A DNA stretch of 64,000 nucleotides, taken from contig VLTN01000009.1 in the NCBI GenBank assembly GCA_008330645.1, positions 62,001-126,000 of the forward strand. The letters run 5' to 3'. Position numbers and translations under genes: made by a program. This DNA is from Cafeteria roenbergensis. Taxonomy: Eukaryota > Sar > Bigyra > Bicosoecida > Cafeteriaceae. Below the pieces are notes generated by a model that was not told where the DNA came from, made no database searches, and saw only the letters and a list, made by a program, of their open reading frames with translations. Below are positions 31,892 to 44,500 of this stretch, in pieces. Each line of letters starts with the position of its first letter. Position 1 is the first letter of the stretch.

Positions 31892-32650
31892 TCAATCCTT
31901 GCGCAGAACGACATACACAAAGCGCTGCGAACTTCCAGCCGGGGTGGTGTGAACCTCTCTCTCCGTGTGCGTCAGCGAGAAGCCGCCCTCGCTGAACGCC
32001 TTGGCCAGGCCCTCGGCATCCCAGCGCCGGACCGGCAGGCCGGAACACCGCAGCGGCCCGCCATCGCTGTCGAAGGCGGCAAGGACCACCGCACCGCCAC
32101 GCTTCACGCTGTCGCCTGCGATGCGCACGTACGCTGCCTGGTCGGCGGGCTCGGTCAGGAAATGAAATGCCGCTCGGTCGTGCCAAACGTCAACCGATGC
32201 AGGAGCCAGCTTGGCCTCGAGAATGTTGCCGCACTCGAACGCGACCATGGATCGCTCGTGCTCGGTCATGGCTGCGGCGCTGCCTTTGAGCGCCTGAGAG
32301 CTGATGTCATGGACGGCAACTCGCACCGGGGTCGCCCCTTGTGCCGAGTGCAGCCGAACCAGGCCCTTGGCCAGCCCCGACATGCCGCCGCCCACGTCCA
32401 AGACGGACTGCGCGGCTCCTGCTGCGTCGGCCCTGGAAAGCTCCGCCTCTACGAGGTCCATGGAGCGCATGGAGTCGGTTTGCGTCCAGCTGAACGAGGT
32501 GCCGGACTCGTCGCTTGCGTACTTGGCGTTCCAGTGCGCGGTCAAGCCCTCCTCCGGGGCTGCTGTCGAGGAGCTTGCCATGCGTGCCGGGCTGAGCAGG
32601 CGCGTGACAACTGTGCGGACTCGGGCGGGTAGCCTTGCTGTTGCCAGCAT
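31892..32650 (-). CDS. Class I SAM-dependent methyltransferase, probably mitochondrial
   Basis: Predicted 252-residue methyltransferase; the substrate is not identified. Motif I is VLDVGGGMSG (about residues 83-92) for SAM binding, and the acidic residue of motif II is in VAVHDIS (~Asp115). It carries the block DVWHDRAAFHFLTEPADQ (154-171), then CSGLPVRRWDAEGL and a C-terminal TPAGSSQRFVYVVLR. This pattern is typical of a bacterial-like small methyltransferase family that, from memory, resembles the citrate-synthase/EEF1A lysine methyltransferase relatives. The first ~23 residues are rich in Arg, Ala and Val with no acidic residue, which fits a mitochondrial targeting peptide and is why I chose the ATG at 32650. 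In-frame alternatives are 32581 (MASSST) and 32866 (72 extra residues). It lies downstream of the DNA-PKcs gene on the same strand, 314 bp away. Confidence 0.85.
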   Translation of the reverse strand: MLATARLPARVRTVVTRLLSPARMASSSTAAPEEGLTAHWNAKYASDESGTSFSWTQTDSMRSMDLVEAELSRADAAGAAQSVLDVGGGMSGLAKGLVRLHSAQGATPVRVAVHDISSQALKGSAAAMTEHERSMVAFECGNILEAKLAPASVDVWHDRAAFHFLTEPADQAAYVRIAGDSVKRGGAVVLAAFDSDGGPLRCSGLPVRRWDAEGLAKAFSEGGFSLTHTEREVHTTPAGSSQRFVYVVLRKD

Positions 32651-32964
32651 GGGCAGAGTGGGCGCTGATGCTTTTCGTTCTTTGTTCGGCAATCGCGTCA
32701 GCTGACAGCTGCGCCAAGCATTTCCAGAGCGCTCGTCTGGCGGCCCGGCGAGGGCGGCAGCCGGCAGCCTCCGCCCGCGGAGTGAGCACGAGCCCTTGTG
32801 GCAGTTGTGTTCAATGATGCGCCAGCTGGAGCTGCAAGCGCCTGCCCGTCGTGAGTGGCTGCGCACGGCGCCGCTGCGACAACAATTGCCGCTTTGGGAA
32901 GCGCTTGGGCATCATCGCCTTCAACCACTCGCGCACTCTTGCATGCGACGCTTCGCAAGTGCCC
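32651..32964. other. Intergenic gap between DNA-PKcs stop and methyltransferase start
   Basis: 314 bp holding the 3' end of the DNA-PKcs gene and the promoter of the methyltransferase, both on the minus strand. The long upstream ATG of the methyltransferase frame (32866) falls here. No RNA gene, repeat or clear promoter motif is visible. Confidence 0.6.
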
Positions 32965-35900
32965 TCACAAGAACAGCGCAAGGCCTTGCCACTGACGAAT
33001 CATGATGTTCGGGTCGGTTGCCAGGCTCACGAGCGCCTCAACATGGTCCTCAACTGACTCGCACGGCCCTTGCGGTGGGGCATCGTCGCCGTGCAGCGCC
33101 TGCTTGATTCCCAGAAGGCAGCGTTTATGGCGCTGAACATGCGGGTTCTTGTCCACCTCTTGCGCGATGAGCGTTGCTGGGTGCCAAATGGCCAGCTTGC
33201 GGCGGGCGGTCTGAACCTTGGCGAGCGCATTGGAGAAGTCGATGCCCTCGAGCGCCACGCCCGCCGGGGTGCCCGGGCTCTGTTCGGCTGGCATGTCCAC
33301 GACCGTCTCGTCCCCGTCAGCTTCGTCTTGGCCGGCCGCCGCTGCGGATTCTGAGGCCTTGCTGCGCGACCGACGCGACCGAGCAGCAGCAGCCGCGGAC
33401 GGCGTGCCTCTCGCCGGCCTGGCGGGCAGGCCCTCCATCATCGTGGGGACGCCCCCAACTCCGACGCTGGACCCCGTGCCGTCGCTCTCTTCCCCGTCGC
33501 TCGCACTGGGCTCGCCGCCCGGAGCTGCGGCCCCGCCCTTGTGGATGTGAAGGCGAGTCCCTGGCCCGCGCGCAACACGGGTCATGGAGCTGACGCCGCT
33601 GAGGCTTTCGGACACAGCCCTGCCCGTCGCTTGCTCTGCGGCCTTGGTCGCTGCTGGCCGGCGCCAGTCCAGCGTCGGCTCCCGAACGAACACGTCGAGA
33701 GTGTCGCCCAGCACAGACTGCCACGGGTCGCGGCGGAGCGCCTTGAGCAGAGCGGCCATCTTCACGGAGAGGAGGGCCCGCGGGTCCAGCGGGCTGAGAA
33801 CGTCCGCCAGCGCAGGCGAGAGGCGGAAGGGGATGAGCTCCGGCACGGGCAGGTGCGAGGTGGCGAAGCCAAAGGCGTACCCGAAGTCGATGGGGACGAG
33901 CGACCAGTCGGACTGGGCGATGAGGAAGTTGTCGGGGTGCCTGTCGCCGATGCCGAGGACCCACCCCGACAGCGAGACTGCGGCCAGCGTGGAGGCGAAG
34001 CGGGACCGCAGCGCGAGCAGCGCTTGCGGCGAGGAAGCTGCCGCCTGCGCGGCCTCGAGCAAGGCGCCTCGCCCATTGGTGCTGACCGCCGCGCGGAACA
34101 CGGCCCTCGCTTCTTCCTCCGGGGCCCTGGCGTAGCGGTCGAGATACCAGGCCGTCTCGGGCTTGTCCGACTTGTACCGCTTGAGCCAGGTCCGGTGGAC
34201 GCTCTTTGCCCGCTCGTGGGCACTGGTGCGCGCATCGCCGTCCAGCACCACGTCCCGGAGCGGGCGCGTGGAGGGCACCCACTCGATCGCCCCCACGCGC
34301 GGGGTCAGGGGCAGCACGCCGTACGTGGGCAAGATCACGTCGATGGCTTGCTGCGCCGCCCGCCTGCCGGCTCCGGCACCGCCCGCGTCGCCGCTGCCGC
34401 CGCCCACAATCGAGGGTTCGTCGTCCGGGCCCCAGGTGCCGGTGCCCCATGATGCCGCCGCCCTGTTCACGAGCTCAAAAACGCCCTCGATGCGCTGGTC
34501 CAGCCGCAGGTCCTCCCCCGCCTTGACCAGCATTTGACGCGGCCGCTCGTCGCTGCCCAGGCCCGTGACCCGGCGCGGCCGGCGGATGCTGCTAAGGGTC
34601 AGCACATCGGACGAAAAGCCGACGAGGAAGGGCCGAACCCACGCCCCGTCCGCGGGACTCTGCAGGCTGGCCGGCGCGCCGCTGGCTCCAGGCAGGGACA
34701 GGCGCTGCGAGGGCGCGCCGGGCGTAGGCAGCGGGGCGTCACGAGCGACCGGCTCGTCGGCCAGCCCCGCTCCCCACACTCCCCCGACGTCGCCGCCGCC
34801 AAAGACGTCGAGCCTGAGGTGCTGCGGCAGGTCCAGCGCGTTGTAGGCGGCCATCCACGCGGACAGCTCGCCCAGCGTCTCGTGGCCGCCCGCGCTGCGC
34901 CTCTGCCTCTCAGCTTGGCTGCGGAACTCCGACGACCGGGCTCGCGACTGCACGGGGTGCCTGCCCTTCGCCCAGGCATCGGCGTCCTCCCTGGCCGCGT
35001 CCATGGCCGCCTTCACCTTGCTCTTCGCAAGGCCCGAGCAGTCGGCGTCGGCAAAATCTGCGGCCAGCAGCAACGTCTCGGAGGGGGCGTCGCCGGTGCC
35101 CGAGCGGGCAGAGCGCTGCCTGGCCGAGGCGCCCGAGGAGGAGGAGGAGGAGGAGGAGGAGGAGGAGGAGGAGGAGGTTGAAGCTGAGCTGCCGCGGCGA
35201 GCGGCGACCCGCGCGTTCATTCGCACCAGCGCCGTGGGACAGAGCAGGCCGGTGTACTTGGCCGCTAGGCCGCGGGCGAAGAGCGATCCGTCCTCCGACA
35301 GCGGGTTGACCGACGGCCGCTCCCCGAACACGCGCAGCAGGAGGCGGCGCACGCGGCGGGTGACGGCTGGCCCCCTGTCGGCGCCTGCGTTCTCTCGGCC
35401 CATCCACCTGTACAGGTCCTTGATGTCGTCGTTCAGCCGGATCGGGGCCGGGGTGAGGCCGTCCATGGCGTCGGTGAGGGCCTCCAGCGTCGGGTGGCGC
35501 AGCTGAGACCACAGCGGGCCCAGAACAGGGCCCAGCATGTCCGAGGGCTGGGTCGGCGTGGCAGCGGCGGCGGCCGCCGCGGCGCTGGCGGACCCCGCCG
35601 CAGCGTGGGCCCGCCCGCGAGCAGACGACGAGGAGGACGAAGATGACGACTGCGGCGACGGCCGGAAGACGGGCGGGGTCGTCGCCGTCGCGCTGAAGAG
35701 AGCATCGTCGGCAGGGTCGACGGCGTCGTCAAATGTGACCCGGAAGGGCGGGTGGAGGGTCTGCGGGCTGGAGCGCGCGACTGCCATGAGCAAGGACGAG
35801 AGCGCTGCGACCGGGTCCGGGCCGCCCGCGGCGCCCGTCTGCGCACGGGAGGCCGTTGCCGCTGGGGAGGCCGGCGTCTCCAGCGTTGCCTGCAGAGCCG

Positions 35901-38900
35901 CGAACAGCGAAGAGGTCGCCTGCGCGCTCCACGGCAGCCACGCAGCTGTGGGAACGGACCGCGCCCCCTCTAGCAGAGCGGCGGCGGCAGCGCGGCGGGC
36001 GGCAGGAGCGCCCCGCGACGGCAGCGAGAGCACGACGCCGATTCGAAGCGCTGCCTGAGGGTGGCCCAGCGCGGCGGCCTTGAGCACCGACAACACTGCC
36101 GAGCGAGTCACCTCCTCGTGCGGGGAGCGCACCGCCCCCGCGTCCGCGCCGGAGCTGTCGAAGAGCACCGCCGCAGCCGCCTTCCCGGCCACGCTCGAGT
36201 CGCCGCCACGCTTCGCAGCCTCGGCATGAGCATCAGCATCGGACAGGATGCTGCTGCAGAGGCGAGCCAGCTGAAGGTGGGCCTCGGCCGCGCTGACCCA
36301 GAGCGCCCCGTCGCCGCAGCAGAGGCGCATGGCTCGCCCGCCGCGCGGCGCTGCGGCTGCTCCCGCCAGCCCGACTGCGGTCTGCGCCAGCGAGGTAAAC
36401 GCCGCCTGGGGGGACGCCGCCTCGGCAGGCGGCGCGCGGCGCTGGCGCTTGCTGGAAGGCCCTGCGTCGCCCTCGTCCTCCGCGTCGCTAGCGGCGTCGC
36501 CAGCGGCCTCGGCAGCGGAGGCCTCCTCGTCCGGCGAGCCGCCAGCGGTCGCGGCCGCGGCGGCAGCTGCAAAGGGGTCGGCGAGGAGCACTCCCCTGCG
36601 CAGCCACGCCAGTGCTTCGTGCAACAGCAGCGCCTGCTTAGCCGGCGCGAGGGGCGGGCGCTCGCTGGAGCGAGCCGCCCTCAGCCCCGCCGCCCCGGCC
36701 ACCGCTGCAGCGAGGCTGCCCCGCAGTAGCGCCACCGCGCCCGGCCTGACCCGACCCTCGGCCAGAGCGTCTGCGTCGCTGCGGGCTGGCTCCAGCGCTT
36801 GGTGGTACGCATCGGCGTGCGATGTCGGTCCAGCGGCCGTCGCGCCGTCCTCGGCGCTGCAGTCCTGCGCCCACAGCCGCCGCGCTTCGCGAAGGCGCCT
36901 TTCCAGCTCTGACACGGCCTTGGAGGGATCGTGGCTCCCGGGTAGAGCGGCGCGTGCCGCGTACAGCTCCGCCTCCGTCGCAAGCTGCCGAGCGCGCCAG
37001 CCGGCAGCCTCGGCCCTGCTCTTCGCGCTCTGGCGGGCGCGGCGCGCGAGCACGAGTGCCTCCGACAGGAAGCCCTGTGACGCTGTGAGGGCGAGGCCGT
37101 CCTGGGCGGCCCACTCGCTGGCCGAGGCGAGGTCTTGCGCCGCAGCCGAAGCGACCTCCGCCGCCACGCCGCGGGTGGTGGCTCCTCGGGCGGCCTCTGC
37201 CAGCACGTCAGCGAGCTGCGCCCGAGTGGCGGCCAGGCGCACGATGTGGTCGGGGGGGGCGAGGGCGGGCGACGGGTGGGGCACCGAGCGCCGCCACGCG
37301 GCGCCGACGGCCTGCATCGCCGATACGAGGTCTGAGGGACTCGGGGCGAGCTTCTGCGCCCCGGCTGGCGCGAGCGTCGCAGGCGCGGCCGGGGCCTCGG
37401 CCGCAGGCGACGCAGGATGCAGGGGCGCTCCGAGGGCACCCGCAGCCGATGCAAACGCCGACGCCGAGGAGGACGACGAGGACGAGAACGAGGACGAGGA
37501 CGAGGAGGCGCCACCGTGGGGAGTGCTGTGCGCGGCCACGGCAGGCCTGACTCTGCCGGCAAGCTTGGCTGCCTCGGCAGCCATGCTGACTTCGCCCGCG
37601 ACGACAAGTTCCCGAATTGCGGCGTGCCGGAGGGAGGGGGCGAAGGGCGAGGCCGTGACAAGCGCTCGCGTGGCCGCCCCGAGGGCCGCGTCGGCCCACA
37701 GCGTGGCCTGCCTGCCCTCGCCCTCGGACAGCAGGAAGAGGGCGACGGGTCCCGCTGCGGTGGCGCGCAGCCAGTCTCGCGCGTCCCTGTCCGCGTCTGC
37801 GGCGCGCAGCATCGCCCTGGCGGCGACGCGAAGGCGGTGGGGCGAGCCTGGCTGGGCCGCCACTCGCCAGGATCCCTCCAGCAGGGCGTGGACGCGGCTG
37901 CCTCGATAGGCCTCGTCCGCCCTCCCCAGCGCAACCGCGGCGCCGGCGCTTGCGGCGGCGTCGCCGTCATCGAGGCGCAGGGACTGCGCCGCCGTCCGGA
38001 GCATCGCCACGGCCACGGCCGCGACGTCCGGCTTGGAGCCGCTCGGCTTGGACCAAGAGGCCGCGCCCAGTGCCTCCTCCAGCGCGCCGTCGCCAACCTG
38101 GCTCCACTTGCCCAGGCGCTGCAGGCACACGACCTGCCGCTGCTGCCACTCCGCCACGTCGAGCGCCGAAGCGCGCGGCACCGCGGCGGACACTCCGGAC
38201 TCGGCGCGCGAGACAGCGCCGCCAGCGGAGGCCGCTTTCGCCGCAGCTGAGTCGCCGGCGGGGGCCGCGACGATTGAGAGGGCGCTCTTGTAGGCCTCCA
38301 GCGCCTCGAGCGTGCGCCCCTGGGCCTCCAGCGCGGCTGCGCGGCGCGAGGCAGGGTGCGACGACGCTGAGAGCAGCATCGCAAGGTGCGACGGCTCGTC
38401 GACCACGCTATAGAGACGCCGCATCGCAGCCCGTGCCTCGGCCTGCTCCTCGGGCGAGCGCATCACCGCCGCCGGCTGGGCCGGCCACGCGCTGGTGACT
38501 CGGCGCAGCCAGCTCGGACCGCGCGCGGCCTCGGCGTGCGCACGGCTCGCCCCGCGCTGTCGGCTCGGCTGCGACGAGCTCAGCGTCGAGGACTGGCCGT
38601 CGTCGTCGCCGCCAGCGCCGCCAGAGGCCGGAACCACCCAGCCCAGCCCCGCGCCGGTGAGGCTGTCGTCGAGCATGCTGCCCCCTACGCCCCCGGCAGC
38701 GCGAAGCAGGCCGGACTCGAGCAGGCGCAGCGCCTGGGGCACCGCCCCGCAGCGCAGCGCCGCCCCACAGACTACTTGCGGCCTGACGGGGAAGGCGAGA
38801 CTGGCCTGCGCCTCAACGGACAGGTCGAGCAGCTCGCCGCCGTCGCTGCTGTCTGCGCGCAACAGGGCGGAGCGGCCAGCACCTCCGCCCGTCGCACCGC

Positions 38901-41485
38901 GGCGCCCGCCGGAAGCGCTCGCGGCCCCGTCGCCGTGGGAGCGGACCGAGAGGTGGAAGAGGGCCGCCTTGGGCGCGACCAGGGGCGCCTGCGACGGCTG
39001 CGAGTCTGGTTCCGACTGCGTTGCGGGGCCGGACGCGCGGCCGCGGCGGCCCTGCGTGTCGGCTGCCATCGAAGCCAGCGTCGGGTCGTCGGCGCCCGTC
39101 GCCAACGAGACTGCCCCGCCGCCCGCGCCGGACAGCGCTGTCGCCATCAGCGCGCTGTCCACTTCAGCCATGCCCGACGCGGCTCCGATGAGGGTGCTTG
39201 CAAGCACGCTGTCGGACGAGCAGGCGTCCAACGCCCCGGACACCAGCAGCCGCAGGCGAAGCCGCTGGCGAGGGTTGCAAGCGGGCGGGTCTGGCTTGGA
39301 CGCGTACACGCCCTGCCACAGGCCCTGGAGCACCGCCCCAGCGAGCTCCGCGTCAGCCTCCACGAGGCAGCGAAGCGGGTCAATGATGTCCCGAAACGGA
39401 AACTGGACGTCCGGCAGCTCGCCGCGGCGGTAGCGGCGGAATGTCCGAACACGGAACTGCTGCTTGCGCTGCTCAGCCAGCTCGAGGCGCCGCGTTGCCG
39501 CTCGCCTGCTGGCCCCGGAGGACAGGAAATGGCTGTGGCTCTGCGCGCCAAACGAGCCCACGCTCGTGGGCTGAGAGCGCAGCAGCGCCGTCGAGGCGCT
39601 TGACGCGCCAGGGTCGTACCGCACCCGCAGCGTTGCCTGGGAGGTGGCGGCAAGCTGCTCGGCGGCTTGGGCCAGGACGGCTGCAGTCCCGTCGCGGGGC
39701 TCCCCCCGCTGGCCCGGCGTGGCTGCGGGCGAAACGCCTTCGGACCTGCCTTGTCGGGCCGTGCTCTGCATTGCCTGTGACTGCGAGGCCCCGCCCAGGA
39801 TGCCGCTTCGGCTGTCCGCCAGCAGGCCCGCTTGCTGCATTGACGCTGGCAGAAAGGATGACTGCAGGCCGCCGCCAGCGTGGGCGCGCACCGCGGAGCC
39901 GTCGGCCCCGACGGTCGCCTGCTCGCCCCCAGCCTGGGTGCGCTGGAACAGCACAAGGCCTCCGGGGCCGCGGTCGGAGCCGTCGCCCTGGCTGGCTCCA
40001 ATGCCTGGCCCGCCTGCCTGCGATGCGAGCACGGCGCCGGCGGCAGCGCCGAACTGGGATCGCAGCGCCTTGAGCGCACTTGCTGCCTCTCTGCTGTCCC
40101 GCCCGTGACGCAGCGCCGCCCACGCCCGCTGCACCGGGTCGAGCACCTGCGTCGAGAAGAGCGGCGCGTCTGCCGAGTCGTCCCACCCGGTGCCAAGCTC
40201 AAACTCCTCGCCAAGAGCGCCCCCAGCGGGGCCGCCGGCGCCTGCCTGCGTGGCCGCGGCTCCGCCACGGAGGGCCTCCAGCGGGTGCTCCAGCACCGGC
40301 AGGCCAAAGCGCTCGGAGCGTGTGGCAAGCGACAGCATCAGGTGCGGGGCGTAGCGCAGCCACGCCTGCTCCTTGGCCGGGTCGAACATCTTGGCCACCA
40401 GCCCCTCGAGCCGCGCTGAGGGGTCGCCGGGGAGCCGGTCTTCAGCGTCCCACCACGCGTAGAGTCGCGCCCGGAGCGCGCCGGACGCGTCCTGCAGGCC
40501 GTCGAGGAGGTACCGAAGCACCAGCCGCCACGGCTTGCCGAGGCTCGCGGCGCCTCCCGCCGCCCTGGCTGTCGCCGAGGCTCCAGCAGCGCCACTAGCG
40601 CTCCCATGCGCGACTGCATTTCCACCACCGCCGCCGCCGCCGCCGCCGCCGTCAACATCCGCGTCGTCGCCGTCGTCATCTTCACCGTCATCGGGGCCGG
40701 CCGCGCCGTCACCGGGGCCGCCATCGTCCTCGATGTCTCCACAAGCTCCGCTGGTCAGCGCCTCCACCGAGGGCGGCGAGAACCCAGGAACGTCTTGCCA
40801 CAGCTTGGAGAGAAAGTCGTACCAGGCAGAGCGCACCCCCTCTGACTCGTGGCTCGCGCAAGCCCTCGACAGCGATGTGGAGCTCGCCGGGTGCAGCATG
40901 CGGGCCAGAGAGGCGGCGCTGGCGTCTTCAGCCACCACCGTCAGCAGCTCCAGAGCGCCCTGCAGAATTGCGGGCGACTCGGAGGCCAGCACCAGCCGCA
41001 GCTGGGGGCGCAACAGCTTGAAGGCGTCTGCCCTGTCCTCGGCAGAGAGGTGGGGCAGGCCCAGTGCCGCGACGCGCGCAACGCGCGAGAGCAGGGGCAG
41101 CTTTGTTGCGCCTGCTGCCACCCCTGTGAGCCCAAACGCGCAGGAGAGGATGGCCTTGTTCACGATCCCGGGGAAGTGCTGGGCCACCGCCACGGTGGAG
41201 TCCAGGCAACGGATGGCTGCGTCCTGCGCGGTCGCGCGCCCGGGTGCCGTGGGCATGGCGCGCAGCGCATCCTGCAGCGGCCGAAGCAGGTAGCGGATGG
41301 AGTCCTCAGGTCCAGTGCTGGCCGCCTCCTCGTCGGTGACCCCGTTCACGCCAGGCGTGGCCACGCCTGCGGCCCGCCGCCGCTCGGCGTCAACTCGCAG
41401 CGCTAGGCCAGCGAGCTCTGCGTACCGAATCGTGAGCGCCCTGGCCGCCCTGCGCGTGGCCGGGGCAGGCGCTGCGGCCGATGAG

Positions 41486-41544
<59 letters not shown>

Positions 41545-44500
41545 AGCATGACGGCTGGGGCGCGCACGCCCTGAAGCTGCTGCAGCTGCCGCTTCCTCCC
41601 CGCGGCGAGGGTCGACGACCCTTGCGACGACCATGGTGGCTCCTCGCGCGAGCCAGGCGAAGAACGGCTCGGCCGACAGCACGCGACCGTGGGGCCCGGT
41701 GGCTTCGTCAAAGGCGCTGTCCCAGACGGCCTGCCCTGTTGCCACGGTGGCGAGAAGCGCGTCCAGTGCTGAGGCTGCGCATCGGTCCCTGACGCTCAGC
41801 TGGATCATGGAGCGACTGGCGTGGTCGGCGAGCTTCGTCAGGGGCAGGAAAGCCCGCTTATTCAGGCGCACGCCCTGCGGCGCCCATGCCTCCACGAGGC
41901 CCCGGATCAGCGACATGTGCACGCGCCAGAGCTTGCCGCCACTGCCTCGCTGGCCCGGGGCGGTAAGCTGGTTCGGTGCCGAACGCACGAGCCACGACAG
42001 CAGCTCGGAGGCAGCCGCCGCTGCGCTCGCGGCGCGCATGGGCACGATCGCGCCCCACTTGGCCAGAAGGCAGCACAGGTCCCGCACCAGGTAGTTGATG
42101 CCGGGCGATGCGTCAGCGTGAAGAGCGGGAAGCCCGCCAGCCTCGTCGGACCGCTCGTGCGCTGTCTCCTTGGCGTCTGCTTGTGGTGACCTGTAGGGCA
42201 GCCGCTGGGCTCGAGCGCGGTGCGTCAGGTCCACTGCGAGCTGCACTAGCGCGGGCCCGAACTTGTCAGCCCAGGCCTCGAACAGGTCGGGCCTTGCCAG
42301 CACCAAGCGGCCGACGAACACCCGCGTGGGGATGGGCACGCTGTGGCCTCGCGCGGTCATCCCCGCCAGGTTGCCCAAGACAGAGCGAACCCACTTTGGC
42401 ATGGAAAGCGCAGGCCGGGACGCGCCCACTGCCCCGCCGACGTTTGCTCCAGACGCCGACGGCGCCGCTTGCCCAGCCCCCCCCAGCCCGCTGCCAGCGG
42501 ACGCGGCTGCCGCCGCCCCTGCGCGTTGCAGCCCTGGCGCCGATGAGTCAGCGAACACCTCGCTGGGAAACACGACGGAGATCTCGTCGAGCAGGCGCAG
42601 AGCCGTGGTAAACGCGGGGTTGGCGCCAACGGAGTCCAGCTCTACATCGGTGATGACGTCACCCTCCCCGCCCGTGAGCACGGCCAGCGCCTCGGTGTCC
42701 TCCAGCTGGTCCTCGCTGCCGGGACGGCCGTCTCGGCCAGCTGCCTCGCCTTCGGAGGCGAGCTCGCCTTGGGGCTGAGCACGCGCGCCGGTGCTAGATG
42801 CGGCAGCGGCTGTGCCTGGCGCCAACGGCTTGGACGACCGGCTCGAGCCTGAGATGTCGTCCGGGAGGTCCCAGCCGCCATTGCCGTCGCCATCGCCGTC
42901 TTCGTCACTCTGGGTCAGCGTCCAGCTGGCAGAGACTTCCTCGACCTCGCCCCCCTGAGACGCGGAGCGGGGTCCGCGCCACGCGGACGACCGGGCGGGC
43001 ACAAACGCGTCGAGAGACGCCCTGGCACCCACGGCGGGCACCACCTGGTCAAGCGCCACGGGCGGCGGCAGCCCTGGCTGCCACGCCATGATGGCGCTGG
43101 CGGCGCGGCCGCTTGCTTCCATCGTCCCTGCACGGAACAGCCCGCCGAGGTCCTCCCCCCCAGCAACGCCCGTCGGAGGGGTGGCGACAAGCGTTCGTCT
43201 GAGGGAGACCCGCATTCGCCTGTGTGCCGTCACAACAGGGAGGCTGAGCGCCGCGCCGTTGTCCACCAGCCGAGCCCAGATGCTTCGGTTGTCCTCCTCC
43301 GCCGCAACGAACTTGGACCAGGCGCCGCCACTCCCCTTGCTCGCCGGGACGTCGCGCTGCGTGCGGCAAAATGCCGCCACGAGGCAGGCCCAGGCGGAAC
43401 GGCGCAGCGACAGCCGGGCCTCGCAGGCAGAGGCCGCGTCGAACAGCGGGTCCGGACCGCCCTGGAAGGCGTCTGCGGCCACTGGGATGACCGCCTTGTG
43501 GAGGGGCTTTGGCTTGGCTGCCTTGCCGGGGAGGACCGCTGCCGGGCACTCGAGCAGCCTGCGCGAGGGCCGGAGCGCGGCTCCCGAAGGGTGCCGGCCT
43601 GCCGCATCCGCGGCTTGCTCGGCTTGCGCTGCGGCCATCGAGCTGGGAGCGCTGCTTGCATCCTGCCGCTCCACAAAGTGATCCGAGGGCAAAGCGTCAA
43701 AGACAGCGGCAAGCAGCGCCAGGCCCGCCGCCCGGGCGTTCAGCGCTGCCTCCTCGTCCGCGGAAGGCTGCCCATGAACGGCCGAAGGCCGAGCGCCTTC
43801 GAGCACAGCGTCCACCACAGGGCGCAGCAGGCCAGCAGCGAGAGCCACCATGAGCCCGAGCGTTGTCGCCGTGGCGGGCGGAACACCAGCCCCCGGCTCC
43901 GCAGCGCCGCCGGCCGTGTCAGCCGCCAGCTCCAGCTGCGGCATCGGAACGCAGCCTGGCAAGACGGCAGCGCGGCCCACGGGGGGCTGGCTCGCCAGGG
44001 CCATGGCGACCGCGAAGTGCGACTCCAGCAGCTCGCGCAGCGCCGGCGCTCGCACGCGTTGCAAGTAGGGCACAAGGACTGTGCCAAGCAGCAGGCGCCG
44101 CCCCGGGCCGCGCAGCAGGAGTGCCACCTTGGCTCCGCTCGAGGGCTCAAGCGACGGGCGCGTTGCCTCCACCGCAGCAGGGTCTGCAGCAGCTGCCTCG
44201 GCCAGCTGATCCTTCGCTGGCTTGGCCAGGCCTCCGAGCGGAGGAAGTGCCAGAGCCAGCAGGGCCCCCGCCGCGCGCTGCACCGTCGGGCCGTCCACCG
44301 GGAGGAGGTCCGCGCACGCTCGCAGGGCAGCATCGATGCTAGACGCATGCAGGTGCGCGGAGCCCTCCTCCAGGAAGCGGCCGATGATGGGTCTCGAGAG
44401 CAGAAGCAGGCTGCCTTCCTCCGCCAGCAGGCGCAAAAGACACGCCAGCCCGTCGTCATAGCACCGCCGCTGAGCCGACGTCACCCCCTCGGCCCCAGTT

